A stretch of DNA of 64,000 nucleotides from Scytalidium lignicola (Eukaryota; Ascomycota; Leotiomycetes), in assembly GCA_002812745.2 (NCBI GenBank), contig NCSJ02000098.1, positions 1-64,000 on the forward strand, read 5' to 3'. Below are positions 46,357-58,249 of the stretch, in pieces. Positions within the stretch are counted from its first letter, which is position 1; every line of letters begins with the position of its first letter. The notes under the pieces were generated by a model. It saw only the letters and a list, made by a program, of their open reading frames with translations, did not search any database and was not told where the DNA came from. The translations under genes were made by a program, and so were the position numbers.

Positions 46357-47408
46357 TAGTGGTAATTTATAATCAATTTGATTATAAACTGAATTTTCGT
46401 AGGTTTTTTTTTTGTATATTTGTTGAATTTTGTGATTCTAATTCAGAATTAATAATTATTGAATTATTTGAATCTGAACTTGAATCTGTATTGATATTTG
46501 ATGTATTAAATGAAGAATCCATTATATGTTAAATGATAAGTTAAATAATAAGTTGAAAGAGTTGTTTATATAGTAATAAATTTGATTCTAGAAGGTACTA
46601 TTAATTATAAATTATATAATATAATAGAATTAAATAGAATAAACTAGAAAAAAATATAATAGAATCGAATAGAATTATATTAAATTAAATTAAAAAACAT
46701 TTGAATTTATTTTAATAATACTTTAAAAGGTAACTTACAGGGTATATTTACAAGGTTCCAGGGTATATTTTTAAAATTGCAGGGTATGTTTATAAAGTCA
46801 CAAAGTATATTATTACATAAATTTGTATAAAATTATAGAANTTTTATACAAATTTGCATAAAATTATAAGATTAGTAATTTTTAGTATTTTGTATAGTAC
46901 TAATTAGTAAGTACATACTAATCTTAGTAAGTAATAGTACGTAGTGGTAATTACTAAATTAGTATTAGTATTAAGTTATACTAATACTTACTTACTAATT
47001 ACCAACCCTGCTCGGGCATAGAAACTATTTTGGTGTGATAAGCCCCTTGACAGCGAAATATTCACTTATCTGATGGCTGAAAACACGCTAACCATAATTG
47101 TCCTCGTTCACCCTAAAAATAGGGCGAAAATTAAACTGCAGAGAGTTTCGATTCTACTAATAATAAATGCTTATAGAAATCTACCACAAGAAACGTTAAC
47201 TGAATCTTANTTTTTTTGAAATCACAGGCAACTTATCCATTAAAAGAAGTTTTATTCCAGAATATGTTATCAGAATTCTATTAATAAAGATCTACTGACT
47301 NAAAAAATACTAAAAAAAAGTTTCCTAGGAATAATCTGCTGGTAAGAGTTTTCTGGTAAATATCTACTAGTAGAAATCTACTGCTATAGATCTATCGGTC
47401 AAAACGTA
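46357..47408. other. AT-rich spacer with internal short repeats
   Basis: The phrases 'cagggtatatttacaag', 'cagggtatatttttaaa' and 'cagggtatgtttataaa' recur about every 20-30 bp near 46738-46800, followed by similar variants, forming a small degenerate tandem array. No gene is seen. Confidence 0.5.
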
Positions 47409-47966
47409 CTAGTCGGACTCAATGCTGTACTCGGTGGCGATGTCCTTCACAGGATCACCACCAAGTATGACCCAGATGTTGGTCCCGCTCAGGCCTGCAA
47501 TCCCTTTGTAATCGATTGTTTTGCCCTCCAGCGGCTCACTTGTTCCGAAATGGGAGAATGCGCTGGGCACGATCGAGCTGGTATCGTTGATAATGATTCC
47601 TCGAGGGTGAAGAACGAGCTTGGTGAACTTGGAGCTACGAGATGACATCGTCCGCATAGTATTAGCCACAGCGCTTTCGGGAGTGGCCTGTGACTCCGAA
47701 AAGTCAAACAGACTTTGAGGAACAGATACTAAGGGGCTAATCTTGCTATCATCGGGATCCGTCCTGCTTGCCCATCCCCCAGGCTGATGGCCACCGCTGC
47801 TTGGCTCATGGCCTCGACAAGACCGTGCGGCGACTAATTCAACTTCTTCCCACAATGTTTTCGTCGTATCAGGATTGGTGTATGAGGCATCGGGAGGTAC
47901 AGAAGTTGATTGCTCTGAGTGGTCATGTAGCTGATGGTCAAGGTCAACAGGACCAGCCAGGTCCAT
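47409..47966 (-). CDS. Hypothetical protein, about 185 aa
   Basis: The open frame from ATG 47966 (MDLAGPVDLDHQLHDHSEQS) runs to TAG at 47409 with balanced composition, so it is probably coding. The second half (SKFTKLVLHPRGIIINDTSS, then GIAGLSGTNIWVILGGD) looks like a folded segment. I do not recognise the family. The start is uncertain: the frame continues upstream and an extra exon is possible. Confidence 0.5.
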   Translation of the reverse strand: MDLAGPVDLDHQLHDHSEQSTSVPPDASYTNPDTTKTLWEEVELVAARSCRGHEPSSGGHQPGGWASRTDPDDSKISPLVSVPQSLFDFSESQATPESAVANTMRTMSSRSSKFTKLVLHPRGIIINDTSSIVPSAFSHFGTSEPLEGKTIDYKGIAGLSGTNIWVILGGDPVKDIATEYSIESD

Positions 47967-48686
47967 CCCGCGTCCTGTCAAAGCTGATATCAAACCAAAA
48001 AAGACGACAGTCGATACTCAGATACGCGTACAATAGCCAAGGGGCTGGAAAAACGGAAAGGGAGTGGAGATGATATATCCGAGATCTTGAAAATGGTGGA
48101 AAAGAAGACGTACATGGTCAACTAAGCATTTCGGTGGCAACAACAGTATGTGTGAGTGTGCCTAGCATTCACCTTATACTTCATTACATGCGGCTTCCGA
48201 GCTGTTGAGACAGAAGGCAAATTATATTCATTTGACTAACTATTATTATTTACAGCGGGTACTATTTTAAGAGAATGTTTCCAGTCCGTCCGTCGTTACA
48301 TTTGACCACGCATGTGATATCGGATGGCATACGTGGCTGGCGACTGGGCAAGGTTGATGGCGACGACGAAGTGCTCCCTAGGTTGCGTCGCGGAAAATGA
48401 TTTATTGATTCCTATGAAATATGTGCAGTCTTACTCCACAATTTTAGACACAAACGGGTCGCTGACTGAGCCCGACCTGTAACCTTAAATTCCTTTTGCA
48501 GTTATGATCTCGTAACATACATAAGTAGCGCAGCCACAACTCGTCTCCAGATCGTGAACAAATCAAGCAGAATTTACACCATCAGACCCAAACTCATGCA
48601 TACCAAAGAATCCGTTTGATCGCATAGTAGTCCGATCATGACAACTTGTTTAGCTTTCGAGTAGAAATAGACATATAAAATCATTA
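47967..48686. other. Intergenic, no supported gene
   Basis: It holds the promoter of the 47.4-kb hypothetical gene. No RNA or repeat is recognised. Confidence 0.4.
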
Positions 48687-49004
48687 CTAAATCAATCCAA
48701 TCGTAACGTCTCCCTTCACTTTGCGGTTGAGATGTGCTTCAACTTCAAGATCTAGCTCAACTTTGGTGACGCCTCCTATTTCTTGCTGCACTAAGCGACC
48801 CTTAATTCTCAATTCTTCAACAGCTCCAGTTTTACCACCCTTCTTTCCAGGGATGCGCCCCTTCTGAGCAGGAATCATTTGCTGGTCGTCGACAACACCA
48901 TCGTTTACAGGTTGATTCTGTGTGCTTGCTGCTTGGCTGACGACCTTTTCGGGCTCTTTCTCGGAGCGATGTTCGTCCTGGTTCTCACTGTCTGATATGG
49001 CCAT
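48687..49004 (-). CDS. Small conserved fungal protein, 105 aa
   Basis: A single-exon frame from ATG 49004 (MAISDSENQDEHRSEKEPEK). The first two thirds are charged and disordered; then KGRIPGKKGGKTGAVEELRI and the C-terminus VTKVELDLEVEAHLNRKVKG, DVTIGLI follow. I recall small fungal proteins with this 'K.ELDLE.E.HL.A..KGD..IGLL' ending, without assigned function. There is no signal peptide or membrane segment. Confidence 0.65.
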   Translation of the reverse strand: MAISDSENQDEHRSEKEPEKVVSQAASTQNQPVNDGVVDDQQMIPAQKGRIPGKKGGKTGAVEELRIKGRLVQQEIGGVTKVELDLEVEAHLNRKVKGDVTIGLI

Positions 49005-50156
49005 TGACTTTCCTTTGCGTCGAGCACGGCATTAATCAGCTTCCGAGACTAAGAGAATGACATAGAGTACCGTCAGACATCGTGAGTGAGTTAGTCAATA
49101 AATAGGTGAGTGAAATGTATATTGGGTACGAGGTTGTTGATGGGGCTGAAGCTTATGCATTAATGTGTATGTGGTTCGAATATTTAATGTGTTAAAGGAG
49201 CACGGTAAGCCGTATAATAATTAACGATGACGCTAATGTTCACCTTTGACTCTTTCATAAATAAAGATGGCTAAGCCTTTAACTTAGGCGCATATGATTT
49301 CGTACCGATTGAAAGCACTTGAATGTGTAACTCAGTCGACCCAATCAACGAGCCCTGTTGGTCCAGCCCTCACTCCCTTTCTCGGTAGTCCTTATAACGA
49401 TACCTTTGCCCGCGGACGAATGAGACCCGCTCGCCAGCCTGATGGTGCTCTTACGTGCACAAATAGCCATAACTTACCTCCGTACCAGGTGAGGAGATAA
49501 TCTACAAGGTCGAGGTAAGCTCTTTGACCACGAAATTCAAAGGGGTAATTTTACACGAAACCCCCAGCTCAGCATTTCAGAGACTGAGGGTCAGGTACCC
49601 ATGGATCCAAATCACTTCTTCCAACATACCACCACACAGTACGTACTACCGTGCACCGTTAGTTGGTTATCCGCAATGCCTCGTGAATGTCTACGTCATC
49701 GCCAACTTCCGGTGATATCCTCGCTACTCATTCCCCTATGCCATTCTTCTCCTCTGAAGCTGGCTGCCCAACATCTTTACTGCATGAACTCAAGCTCTAG
49801 GGGTTCTGTTGGAATTGTCGGCAGACCACCTGGGGGACTTGGTCGCTTCGACCTTGTGACCGCGCATAAGGTATGGCACTGAGCGCTGTTTTCCTATAGT
49901 ATGACGTAGCGCTTGTAAACATCGCCCTCTATGGCTGTGTGATGTGACATTCTTTGAGCCACTTATCATTTCCATGACAAGCCGCATACGTGAACATGTG
50001 AATATAATACAGTAAACTTTAGTAAAGGCCAAAGGATTTTGACATGAGATTTGAGACTCAGAACCGGGGGGATTTGATGGGTTTTTATCAAAGTTCACTA
50101 GCTCTTGTACCTGGTTTTCTTTTTTAAACCGGATATAATCGATAATCATCGACAAG
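49005..50156. other. Long upstream region of the PH-domain gene
   Basis: Several overlapping plus-strand frames (49294-49500, 49524-49715, 49601-49882) lack family features. The 100 bases before 50157 are a likely 5' UTR with the context ACAAGATG. Confidence 0.45.
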
Positions 50157-51528
50157 ATGTCCGAGGTTCAGAAACCCGTTGAGCCCACTGCGACCGCACC
50201 AGCTGCGAAGATTCCAGCTGCGGAGAGCCCTGCCGCAAAATCTCCCAACGATATTTCTGCAGCTATAACTGACACGCCTATTGCACAGCAAAAGGAGGAG
50301 CCTACCAAGGGGGAGGCAAAGGAGGTAACTCCTGCTACGGATGGTGTGCTGGGCTACAAGGCCCCAGGTCTGGTCAAGTAAGTGTTGAAAAGATGCCAGA
50401 TAGAAAAAAGCAGTGGCTCATTGTGTGGATATGCAGAGGTCTCCGTTTCTCTAAGCGTTACTTCTATTTCAGTGAGAAGCCTATCGAGTCTAAGAAGCTT
50501 TTTGTCTTTCTTCAGACCGAGAAGCCCGCTGTCGCTCACCCCATCGCTGCATGGGCCAGCCAAACAGGCAAGGGCCTGTTATTTTTCACAAAACCTACTC
50601 CGACCAATATTTTCAACCTGGTAAGAGGAATAGCGATGTTAGTCTGGGAGACATTAATTGATGTATAATAGGCTGATATCTCTGATATCACCAAAGAAGG
50701 TTCGACAGAGTTCTTGTTCAAAATCAACGGCCAGAAGCATACCTTCCAGGCCAGCAGTGCTACGGAGCGCGATAGCTGGCTAGCTGCTCTTGAGGCGAAG
50801 TCCGCGGAGGCCAAGGCTGAGAAGGAGACTATTATCTCCAGCAAAGGTTACAAGACTGAGCTTGAGAAGTTGAGTATGTTGTCCATTGCCGTTGCTTTGA
50901 AATGGGAGGTCTAACTACCTGCTTCAGGCAAGCCAACCATCGCAGAGGCTGCCCTTAAGAGAAGCTCAGAGGTCAAGGAGACTGTGAGGAGGGCCAGCAT
51001 CTTCGGCGCCTTCTTTAGCAAGAAGGAGGAGATAGAGGAGGAGGAAGACAGGAAAGACAAGCCTGAGGAGTCTAAGCAGGCCGAGGCTGCTACCGCGCCT
51101 ACTGTCGAATCTGCGGCCGCCGTTGAGACTCTCGCTGACAGTAAGTGGATCTAGCGGTTATGGTTAAAGATATTGAAGCTAACTGGGCTTAAGCTTCTAG
51201 TGAGCCAGCCGAGAAGAAGGAAGAGAAGGAGGCCGCTGCTCCTGTGGGGACCACCGCCATCTCCAGCACAGCTCCTCAGCTTGAGAACCCTGTTGAGGAG
51301 TCCAATGCAAAGCTCTTCGATCCAGAGAGCGTGACTGCTCCTGTTGAAGCTGAGGCTTCAAGGGATGCTGCAACCCCGGCTGAGACCCAGGCAGTGAGGT
51401 CTGAGCCCAGCCGCGAGGATGACAAGTCCGCCGAAGAGATCTCCAAGGCAAATGATGCACCCCCCGCTGTCACAGATGGTCCCGCCGAGCCCGTGAATGT
51501 CTCTACGACCTCCACAGAGGAACGATGA
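50157..51528 (+). CDS. PH-domain protein, Meu6-like (five exons)
   Basis: The protein carries one pleckstrin-homology domain with disordered flanks, like fungal relatives of fission-yeast Meu6 (meiotic expression up-regulated protein 6). PH domains bind phosphoinositides or protein partners. Exons are 50157-50377, 50437-50620, 50672-50873, 50928-51140 and 51194-51528 (1155 nt, 384 aa; all phases agree). The N-terminus is Ala/Pro/Lys-rich. The PH domain spans about residues 60-200: GLRFSKRYFYFSEKP, TEKPAVAHPIAAWASQTGKG, EFLFKINGQKHTFQASS and the C-terminal helix with the conserved Trp, ATERDSWLAALEAKSAEAK. Residues 200-384 are rich in Glu, Lys and Ala, with a short conserved SIFGAFFSKKEE. Codon use is GC-rich compared with the surroundings, which suggests good expression. 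Confidence 0.85.
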
Positions 51529-51959
51529 GTTGAAAATGTGTATGAACATAGCGACAGAGAACAAGTCTGACTGATTCAACGGCCCTTGACACTCCTACTA
51601 GGTTTAATCTTAGGGTACTCTTTGTTAGGTGCATGAATGCTTTTAAGAATCCTCAGAATAAATTGTTGGTTGCTTTCGTAGTCTAAGTCCTTAAAGATCT
51701 CTTCCGTAGGGAATTGGTAAATGGAGTGTAAGTGGTCAGAGTAAATTCCAAATGATTCCATAATAGATATTCGGCTAAATATACGACAAGCTCAGTGTTC
51801 ACTACTGGCGCTTAAATCTTTTCCTTTCCGAACAGTCGATTCTACTAACTCGTAATTAAGTCAATCACAGATGACAGAACTTTAGATGGCAAAAAATATG
51901 ACGAAGGATGGCCTAACCATTCATTCATCTAATAGCAAAATCAAGATCTTTAAGGATTA
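51529..51959. other. 3' region of the PH-domain gene
   Basis: No gene is supported. A minus-strand frame (51576-51761) is too short and has no recognisable features. Confidence 0.4.
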
Positions 51960-52850
51960 TGTCCTTTACAAATTATCAATGCTCACTTCAAGATACTGTA
52001 GGACCTCATGCCTGAGAATCTTACTCTTTCTCCACTCTTAACACAAAATTAAAGAACTTTTTCGGATACATGCTTTTGACTTAAAAGTTCTTTCGCAAGA
52101 TCTTTTACTGTCAGAAGCTCTTGGTAAGTCTGTTCCAATCTGGTCCTTGGTATTTGAGGAACAAGGACGACAATACCGCTAAAGTCATTATAGCTCGTAC
52201 CGTTGATCTTAATAACTTCTTTCTAACCTCGGATAAATGGTCACATTTTCATAAAACCAATGTAGTTTACTGAGTCGGTGCTTGTACCTTGAAAGAAATA
52301 AGGTCTTCGAAATCTATTAGAAAGAACAAAACTGTAGAATGGCCCGTTGAAGGAGCAGCCAGTTATAATGGGCGACGCATTATTTTGGATGGCGAAGCGG
52401 CAATAGTACCACTAATAAAATGACCAAAGATTTCAACTTTCATAGAGTTTATATTATGCCTATTACGTTAACCTTCGAAACTGGTGATCCAAAAACAAGA
52501 TTCTGTGACATGTTGTAGTCCAATAAGTAATACGTCCTCTGCTCGGACAGTAGTCGTCTTTGTGTTGTTGGCATCTGTAAGTCTCTTAAGAATAAGATGC
52601 CCGTCAGGAAACTCTACAAGACTGCTGTTAAAGGCGTGATCTATCCCGATAATATATAACTTTAACTAGCTAAAGCCCATTAGTACACGGTGTAGATAGC
52701 CTTTGATTTGCTCGAACCTGGGGAATTGAGAATCACTGGAATATCTCAGTCTGCAGATAACAATAGATGGGCAACAGTATCGCCGAGAAAGACGTGCGTA
52801 TGGAGCTGATCCACTGTACCGTCTGGTAATGAAAACACATGTTTCACATT
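51960..52850 (-). pseudogene. Unidentified gene relic on the minus strand
   Basis: In several frames long protein-like blocks survive: DQLHTHVFLGDTVAHLLLSA, then LYIIGIDHAFNSSLVEFPDG, HLILKRLTDANNTKTTTVRA and EDVLLIGLQHVTESCFWITS, and further downstream GTSYNDFSGIVVLVPQIPRT. Stops and frame changes separate them. The composition fits a real, possibly secreted or enzymatic protein, but I do not recognise it. Several of the stops follow the C-to-T or G-to-A pattern. Confidence 0.5.
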
Positions 52851-53068
52851 CCGAGCTGTATTTGACGGAAGGTATAAGGTTGGTTGGAGGCAGTCTAGTA
52901 ATAGTATGTTCCGCTAGAGATGACGACGATGGGGGGGTAAGTGGATGTTACGACAAGGTTACGAAAAAAGAGATCATAAGGGTTATGGACATCACATTAT
53001 TAAAACTTGGCATATTAATATTATATTGTCGTTCATTGTAGTGTTAACAAAGAGTCTCATCTTGCTCT

Positions 53069-54235
53069 CTATGCAAGAAACGCCACGTCGGGGAACTCCT
53101 TACTCGGATCCTCCAACAACCTCTCCCTGTTCCCCCTAATCGCCAAATCAAAGAAAGCACTCAAATACGTCGACAAAATCTCCAAAACCCTTGTCCCATT
53201 AATCGTTCCCCGCCCAGCCACAACCTGCTCCTGAATCCCTATCGACTTCGCCAGGAACGGCAAATCGCTGAACGCATTATGCTCCGCTCCTTCCAGCATT
53301 AACTCTCTCTTCCACCCCTTCGAATGCTGCCACGTCTCTGCTAATATCTCATCGGTGCTTCTATTATGTCCAGGATTCTCCTAGAGTAGGAAGAAGCTAT
53401 CCTTTGGAAGACCATCAGATACTACAGAACCGAACAGCGATCCATCTAAGTCCACGGCACCAACGATGCGATGATCGTGGTATGCAGCCGATGCAGCTGC
53501 TGCGCCGCCGAGAGAGTGTCCGTACATAGCTACTCTGGGGACATCGAAGCCGGAGCAGGCGCCTGGGATGAGTCTTCTCACTATGGAAACTTGAGATAGG
53601 GAGTCTAGAACGAAACTCGCGTCTTGGGAGCGCACAACGACGGATTTGGTGAGGTCGTTCAGAGTGAGATTCGTTATGGCGTTGTATATGACTGTTCCAC
53701 TTGAGAATTCGACGAGTTCGGCGTCGCCAGGGTGATCGATGGTTATTACGATGAAGCCGTTGCTGGAGATGTATTGGGCGATGATGGAGTAGAATAATCT
53801 GGGTGCTCCAGCACCTGGAGAGAAGAGAACGATTGGAAAGGAGTGTACAGAAAAGGAATTGTCCTTGGGGTCAATGGTGTTGTTGCATGCAAGCTGGAGT
53901 TGGAACTGTTCGAATGTGCCATTCGGGATGCCATATTGAGAGTAACTTTGATCCAGGAATGCTGCAGTGAAAGATGGCATATATGGGACTGGACAAAGGG
54001 AATTGGATTTGCAATTGTGGGATACGGGATAGAATGAAGACACCATAATTGCTCTCGATTGGTTGTTGGGTTGGTATGGGTCAATTCGAGTGCTGTCGAT
54101 GAGTTTCATTGCGGTCATACTCACGGCATAGCGTCCAGGAGGCTTTGGAGCAAAGACCGCGCAGTGAGAAGTATAGCATAAGAAAGTAAAGAGCATCATA
54201 GTGCACGACTGCACCAAGAGAATTTTAGAAGCCAT
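53069..54235 (-). CDS. PAF-acetylhydrolase-like secreted lipase with one in-frame TAG
   Basis: This is an alpha/beta hydrolase of the platelet-activating-factor acetylhydrolase (group VII) type, which cleaves short acyl esters of phospholipids or related substrates. Read from ATG 54235 it has a signal peptide (MASKILLVQSCTMMLFTFLC). VLFSPGAGAPRLFYSIIAQY forms the oxyanion-loop region, YGHSLGGAAAAS carries the catalytic Ser, AVDLDGSLFG the Asp region, and EGAEHNAFSDLP the catalytic His. The frame is 389 codons, but TAG at 53381-53383 (after DSFFLL, before ENPGHN) interrupts it in frame. Trp or Gln is likely there in relatives; TGG or CAG to TAG would be a RIP-type change. Everything beyond remains open to TAG at 53069. 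It is either a recently killed gene or a base error. The truncated protein would lack the catalytic His. Confidence 0.82.
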
Positions 54236-56159
54236 GTTGCAATGCGATATTTGTCGTAATTGTGCAGGCAAATTCCAAAGGACATGTTTAGGGAATAGAA
54301 TAATCGGCTTCTAAAAGCTTTAAATATATTGAGAACTGGAGTCCTTTTGGCTTTTGAACTTTTCGGGAAGACGATTGTTGTGTCCCAATCCCAATCTCCC
54401 AGGATGAAAACCTGCCTTGACAGTCACCTCACAGCCACAATCAGATTGACTCCTTGTGATACGCCATTGATGTCCCCTGACAATGCCTAATATTAGAATC
54501 AGGATGTATGAGAAGAGAAGGATTTAGGTAAAAGTTTAATAAGTCCCGGGGAGGGGGGGTTGGGACGGGAGGCGAACTTGCTAGCTAATAGGACCCAGTT
54601 AAAGGCCAGAAAACAGTCATTTGCCACTTTGTTTGCGATCAAGGTCTCCACAAGTATGAGCTCATCCTCAAGGAAGTCGTGCCGCTCCAAAATATGATGC
54701 GAGCCAAGTGTCCAAGTAGGCGGGTTGAATTGTCAAGCAGAGCCATCTCTACGGGAAGTGGTCGTCCTCAAGATAGGTGGTTGGCTCGGAGGCACCTTTT
54801 ATGTCGGACGGTAATATGCAACTCCGACATTTAGCCTGCCGTTTCCTACTGTAGCTCCAGAAAGCCCAACAGCCCGCAGGATCAAGATGTTCGGAAAGCG
54901 CGAAAGCCGAACGATAAGGCGTCTTGGCTTCACACCGTCGTAACTAGTTGGAACAGAGGGGCAAACAGGACATAGTAACAAAAAGGGATACGACAGGAAT
55001 GTAAAGCGGTTGGACATTAACGACGCTAAGGTGGTTGGAACATACCTCACGGCAGGACGGTGAGATCTGATGAGGTAGTGGAGGCGGACAGAGAGCGGTC
55101 ACTGCGAACGAAGGGAGGAGAAGAGAGATAAAAAGGTGAAAGGTTGAGAGAAAAACCGGCGAAGGTACGGCCATTTATGCATACGTGAAGAGAAGGTTGC
55201 TAGGTCAAACGTAGTGTAAAAGTCACGATCGACGTCTGATTTCCCTAATCAGGAGCTTCAGCTTCCTGTTATATTGAACTCAAACGAAATATTCTCTTCA
55301 AAAACCAGGCTCTACTAACCGTCTTATAGAATACTAAAATATAATATTATCTGATCAATAAAAAAATTTTAATTTAAACATAATTTTGGCATAATGCCTG
55401 TTATCTTTAGTTGAGGGTTAATAGACATTGTCGACTAAGGAAGAGCATTAGCCTTAGGCCAAGGAGCCATTAGGTTTATGCTCGAAGAAGGAAGACACTG
55501 CGCTTATTGCCTGGGAATGAATACATCAGACAACTATGTTCAAGAAGTGGCACAGATTCAGATCTTATCAATGTTTAGTTATAATAAAATAAGATTGCAA
55601 AATTCTTGGACATTAGAATGGTATAGATTCATGACATAATAAATAAATCCAAAGGATTATACTGTAATCGTATAATTAAGATCTAATTGATTAGGAGCTG
55701 CAAATAAGAAATGACTTTGGCACGTTCAGGAAAGCGCTTTTTGTAGGTCAGCTTGACTAAAATATGACTTATGATTTTCCAATTAGCCAGAGAAAACCTC
55801 GAATGCAGCTTCTACTATTGACTATATCTTAGATTTGCCGGATGCAGGGGGCAGACATGGTCAGAGCAAAAATGTTCCTGTGTTAAATCGGAATACGACT
55901 ATGTGCTGCGGTGCTGGAGATGAGAGCAAGCACTGGTAGTTGCTTAATAAGCAATTTAAGTCACGGGGACTGCTGCCTCCATAAACAAGTTATCTACACA
56001 GCTGGTCATTTCACGTAACGCAATCATCCAGGTATCGAGTTGAATAACTTTGAGCAAGAACTTGAAGACATTTCTTTGTTTGACTCATACAACTGGTTTG
56101 GATAAAGATGTTAGGTATCGGACACTAAAGTTATAAAAAGAATTAACGCCTGCCACACT
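54236..56159. other. Intergenic region, partly AT-rich
   Basis: 54.3-55.2 kb is GC-balanced with no recognisable gene (frames at 54499, 54799 and 54944 on the minus strand lack features). 55.3-55.7 kb is AT-rich and may be repeat-derived. Confidence 0.4.
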
Positions 56160-57109
56160 CTAACCTCCCTCTCCAACACTACCCCTTGTAATACCGAAAA
56201 TGGTAAACCCGTCTCCAATCCCCTCCGTCACGCCTCCAACAACCCCCTCTACAATCCAGGCCCCAGCCTCCCCGATGACCTTTCCCACCTTGCCATCCGC
56301 CATCCCAGCGATTGCCTTCGTAACACTCACCATCTTCTTCCCCCAAGCATCGGCCACATTGAGACCGTGACTTAGGACACGTTCGCAGATCTTGTGCTTA
56401 CGCTCATATGTGTATGCGTTTGCAAGGATAGCTTTCAGGTAAGGAAGGAGAAAGTGGATGGTGATAAACATGTTAACAATTGTTGAGGCAACAGTGCGGT
56501 GGAGGATGGATGGCGTGTTAGTAGCTTCGGTGCTAGTTTGAGGTATGGTTTGGCTTGAATTAGAGGAGTTAAGCTGTGTGTGAAGAGGCAAGACAATGCT
56601 TTGGGGTAAAGCACTTCGGATGCTTAGCTGTTCTTCTGTCGTCAGATCCGGTGGGAGAGCACGGAGAAGATAGGTGAGTGAATGAAGGTAAAGCTGGCGA
56701 GCAAAGGAAAATTGGGCATCATCTGAGATCATGGACGATTCCTCGATGGCAAGGCTGAGAAAAGAGATCCCTAACGGATACTCGTGAACTATAAGTCATA
56801 TCTAGATCAAGAACATGACAACTTACCTTCATTCGCAACCTTCCAACAAATGCCGGATTTTGACTCGGTTGGTTCGGACGACGACCTCAGCTTCTTCACT
56901 GGCGCCGGAGAATCCTCGCGCTCAGGGACAGAGAGTGTGGTAGTATTACTTAAGGAAATGTTCGCCATCTCGTCGATATCGCTGGTACGGGGATCTCGAA
57001 TCGCCACAGCTCCATAGTAGGCTGACTCTTGCGAGCTGGTTCTCGAGCTCACGGATTTCTTGAGAGAGGGAAGGTGTGGTAACCTGGATTGAACTGCCGA
57101 AGGAAGCAT
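56160..57109 (-). CDS. Conserved-looking fungal protein, about 297 aa (two exons)
   Basis: Exon 1 (57109-56827) encodes a Ser-rich N-terminus (MLPSAVQSRLPHLPSLKKSV) with disordered character. Exon 2 (56770-56160) encodes a helical domain: MISDDAQFSFARQLYLHSLT, then STIVNMFITIHFLLPYLKAI, a hydrophobic segment, and ERKHKICERVLSHGLNVADA. It ends with a Gly/Val-rich amphipathic stretch (AGAWIVEGVVGGVTEGIGDG). The intron runs GTAAGT to CGTTAG and joins EG to ISFLSLAIEE in frame (894 nt). I do not recognise a named family. A membrane or lipid-droplet association is possible from the hydrophobic helix, but that is inference. Confidence 0.75.
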
Positions 57110-57890
57110 GGCCTACAATCAAGATGACTCCATCAATTCGTGGGAGAAATCAAGGGAGAGAGAGGCCGTTCTGTGCGAGGGCGAGGGCGAGGACGAGGAA
57201 AATGCTCTGACTCATGATGGTGAGGAAGATTCTGATAACACTTTGATGGACTCAGGTTATCCAGATTGACTTGGTTATAACGCAACTGTGGTCGACTGAG
57301 GAAGAATTGGCAATGATTCAACTTTGCTGGTGGCTCAAGAAAATATCTCACACGTCTCGGCCAAGAGAAGCGGGCTCACCGAGCACCCAAAATCATGGTC
57401 ACTGACCTGTTGTGATGTGAGGTTTCAAGATGAAAGAAGATAACACAATGGCATAGAGAAAAGAGGAGAAGAGAAGAAGAGGTGGCCGGGAGGAAGATTC
57501 TCACCACGATTAAGGAGCTCCAGGGCAAACCGTTTTGCACATGCACGTCAGGACAGATCGCAGCCAATCACACTGCTTCTGCCCTTCTATCGCAGCATGT
57601 GAAAGCTGGTCACGGCAGATTCGCCACCAGTGTCGAGCCTTGGCACACCATGTTCCTTTTGAAGATGGCAGATGGTTCGATCAGCCTGTCCTTGCGCTTC
57701 GCCCAGGTTATGTATTATGAGTTGCTCGGTTGTGGAGAATTGTGCGAAGCAAAGTTAACAATATGAATTTCCAGATTCATTAATCATCGAAATAACGCAC
57801 CCCGGGCACATGTAGCGCTTTTGAGGCCAATGCTTTTCTTTTTCTTCGTGCCTTTTCCGTCTAGCAAGTGTCGGCGCTTCAAAGAGGTGA
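57110..57890. other. Upstream region of the 56-kb gene
   Basis: A plus-strand frame at 57482-57766 (RKILTTIKELQGKPFCTCTS) has protein-like composition but no recognised family, so I do not call it a gene. Confidence 0.35.
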
Positions 57891-57894
57891 GAAT

Positions 57895-58245
57895 TCCATG
57901 ACGACAGCGGATCCATTACGCTGTCGTTTGAAAGACGCCTCCTCGGGCAGTTTGGAGCTGTATTATAGAATGAAAGATCTTAAAGGCGACACACTGGGTC
58001 CTTTGGGTACAGCAGTACATAAAGGGGCTGAGAACGCCCGCTAAGGCGCCCAGCCTACTGGTCAAACTTCTATTAACGTAAATAGCAATGTAGAATAGCA
58101 AGCCGCATAGCTACCGAACGGCGGCTGGGACGGTCTATGAATATAAGTTTGTTTGAAAGACGCCAGCGTTGGCAAAGGGGCAGGATTTGAATTCTTGACG
58201 CCAGCGCTTTCGTTGCGCTGTCGTTTGCAGACAGGGGGTAGGCTA
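57895..58245 (-). repeat. Two short SINE-like repeats
   Basis: On the minus strand, two segments (about 57895-57945 and 58175-58235) share AAACGACAGCG followed by 'yaaygrawscgctgkcgtca' and 'gaattc'. The second then has TTCAAATCC, similar to a pol III B box. The first has GAATTCTCACC instead. This fits two fragments of a tRNA-derived SINE family, but no poly-A tail or target duplication is proven. Confidence 0.35.
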
Positions 58246-58249
58246 CCAA

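Noticed and set aside
49294..49882. Overlapping plus-strand frames upstream of the PH-domain gene
   Set aside because: They are short, mutually overlapping and without recognisable protein features or splice structure.
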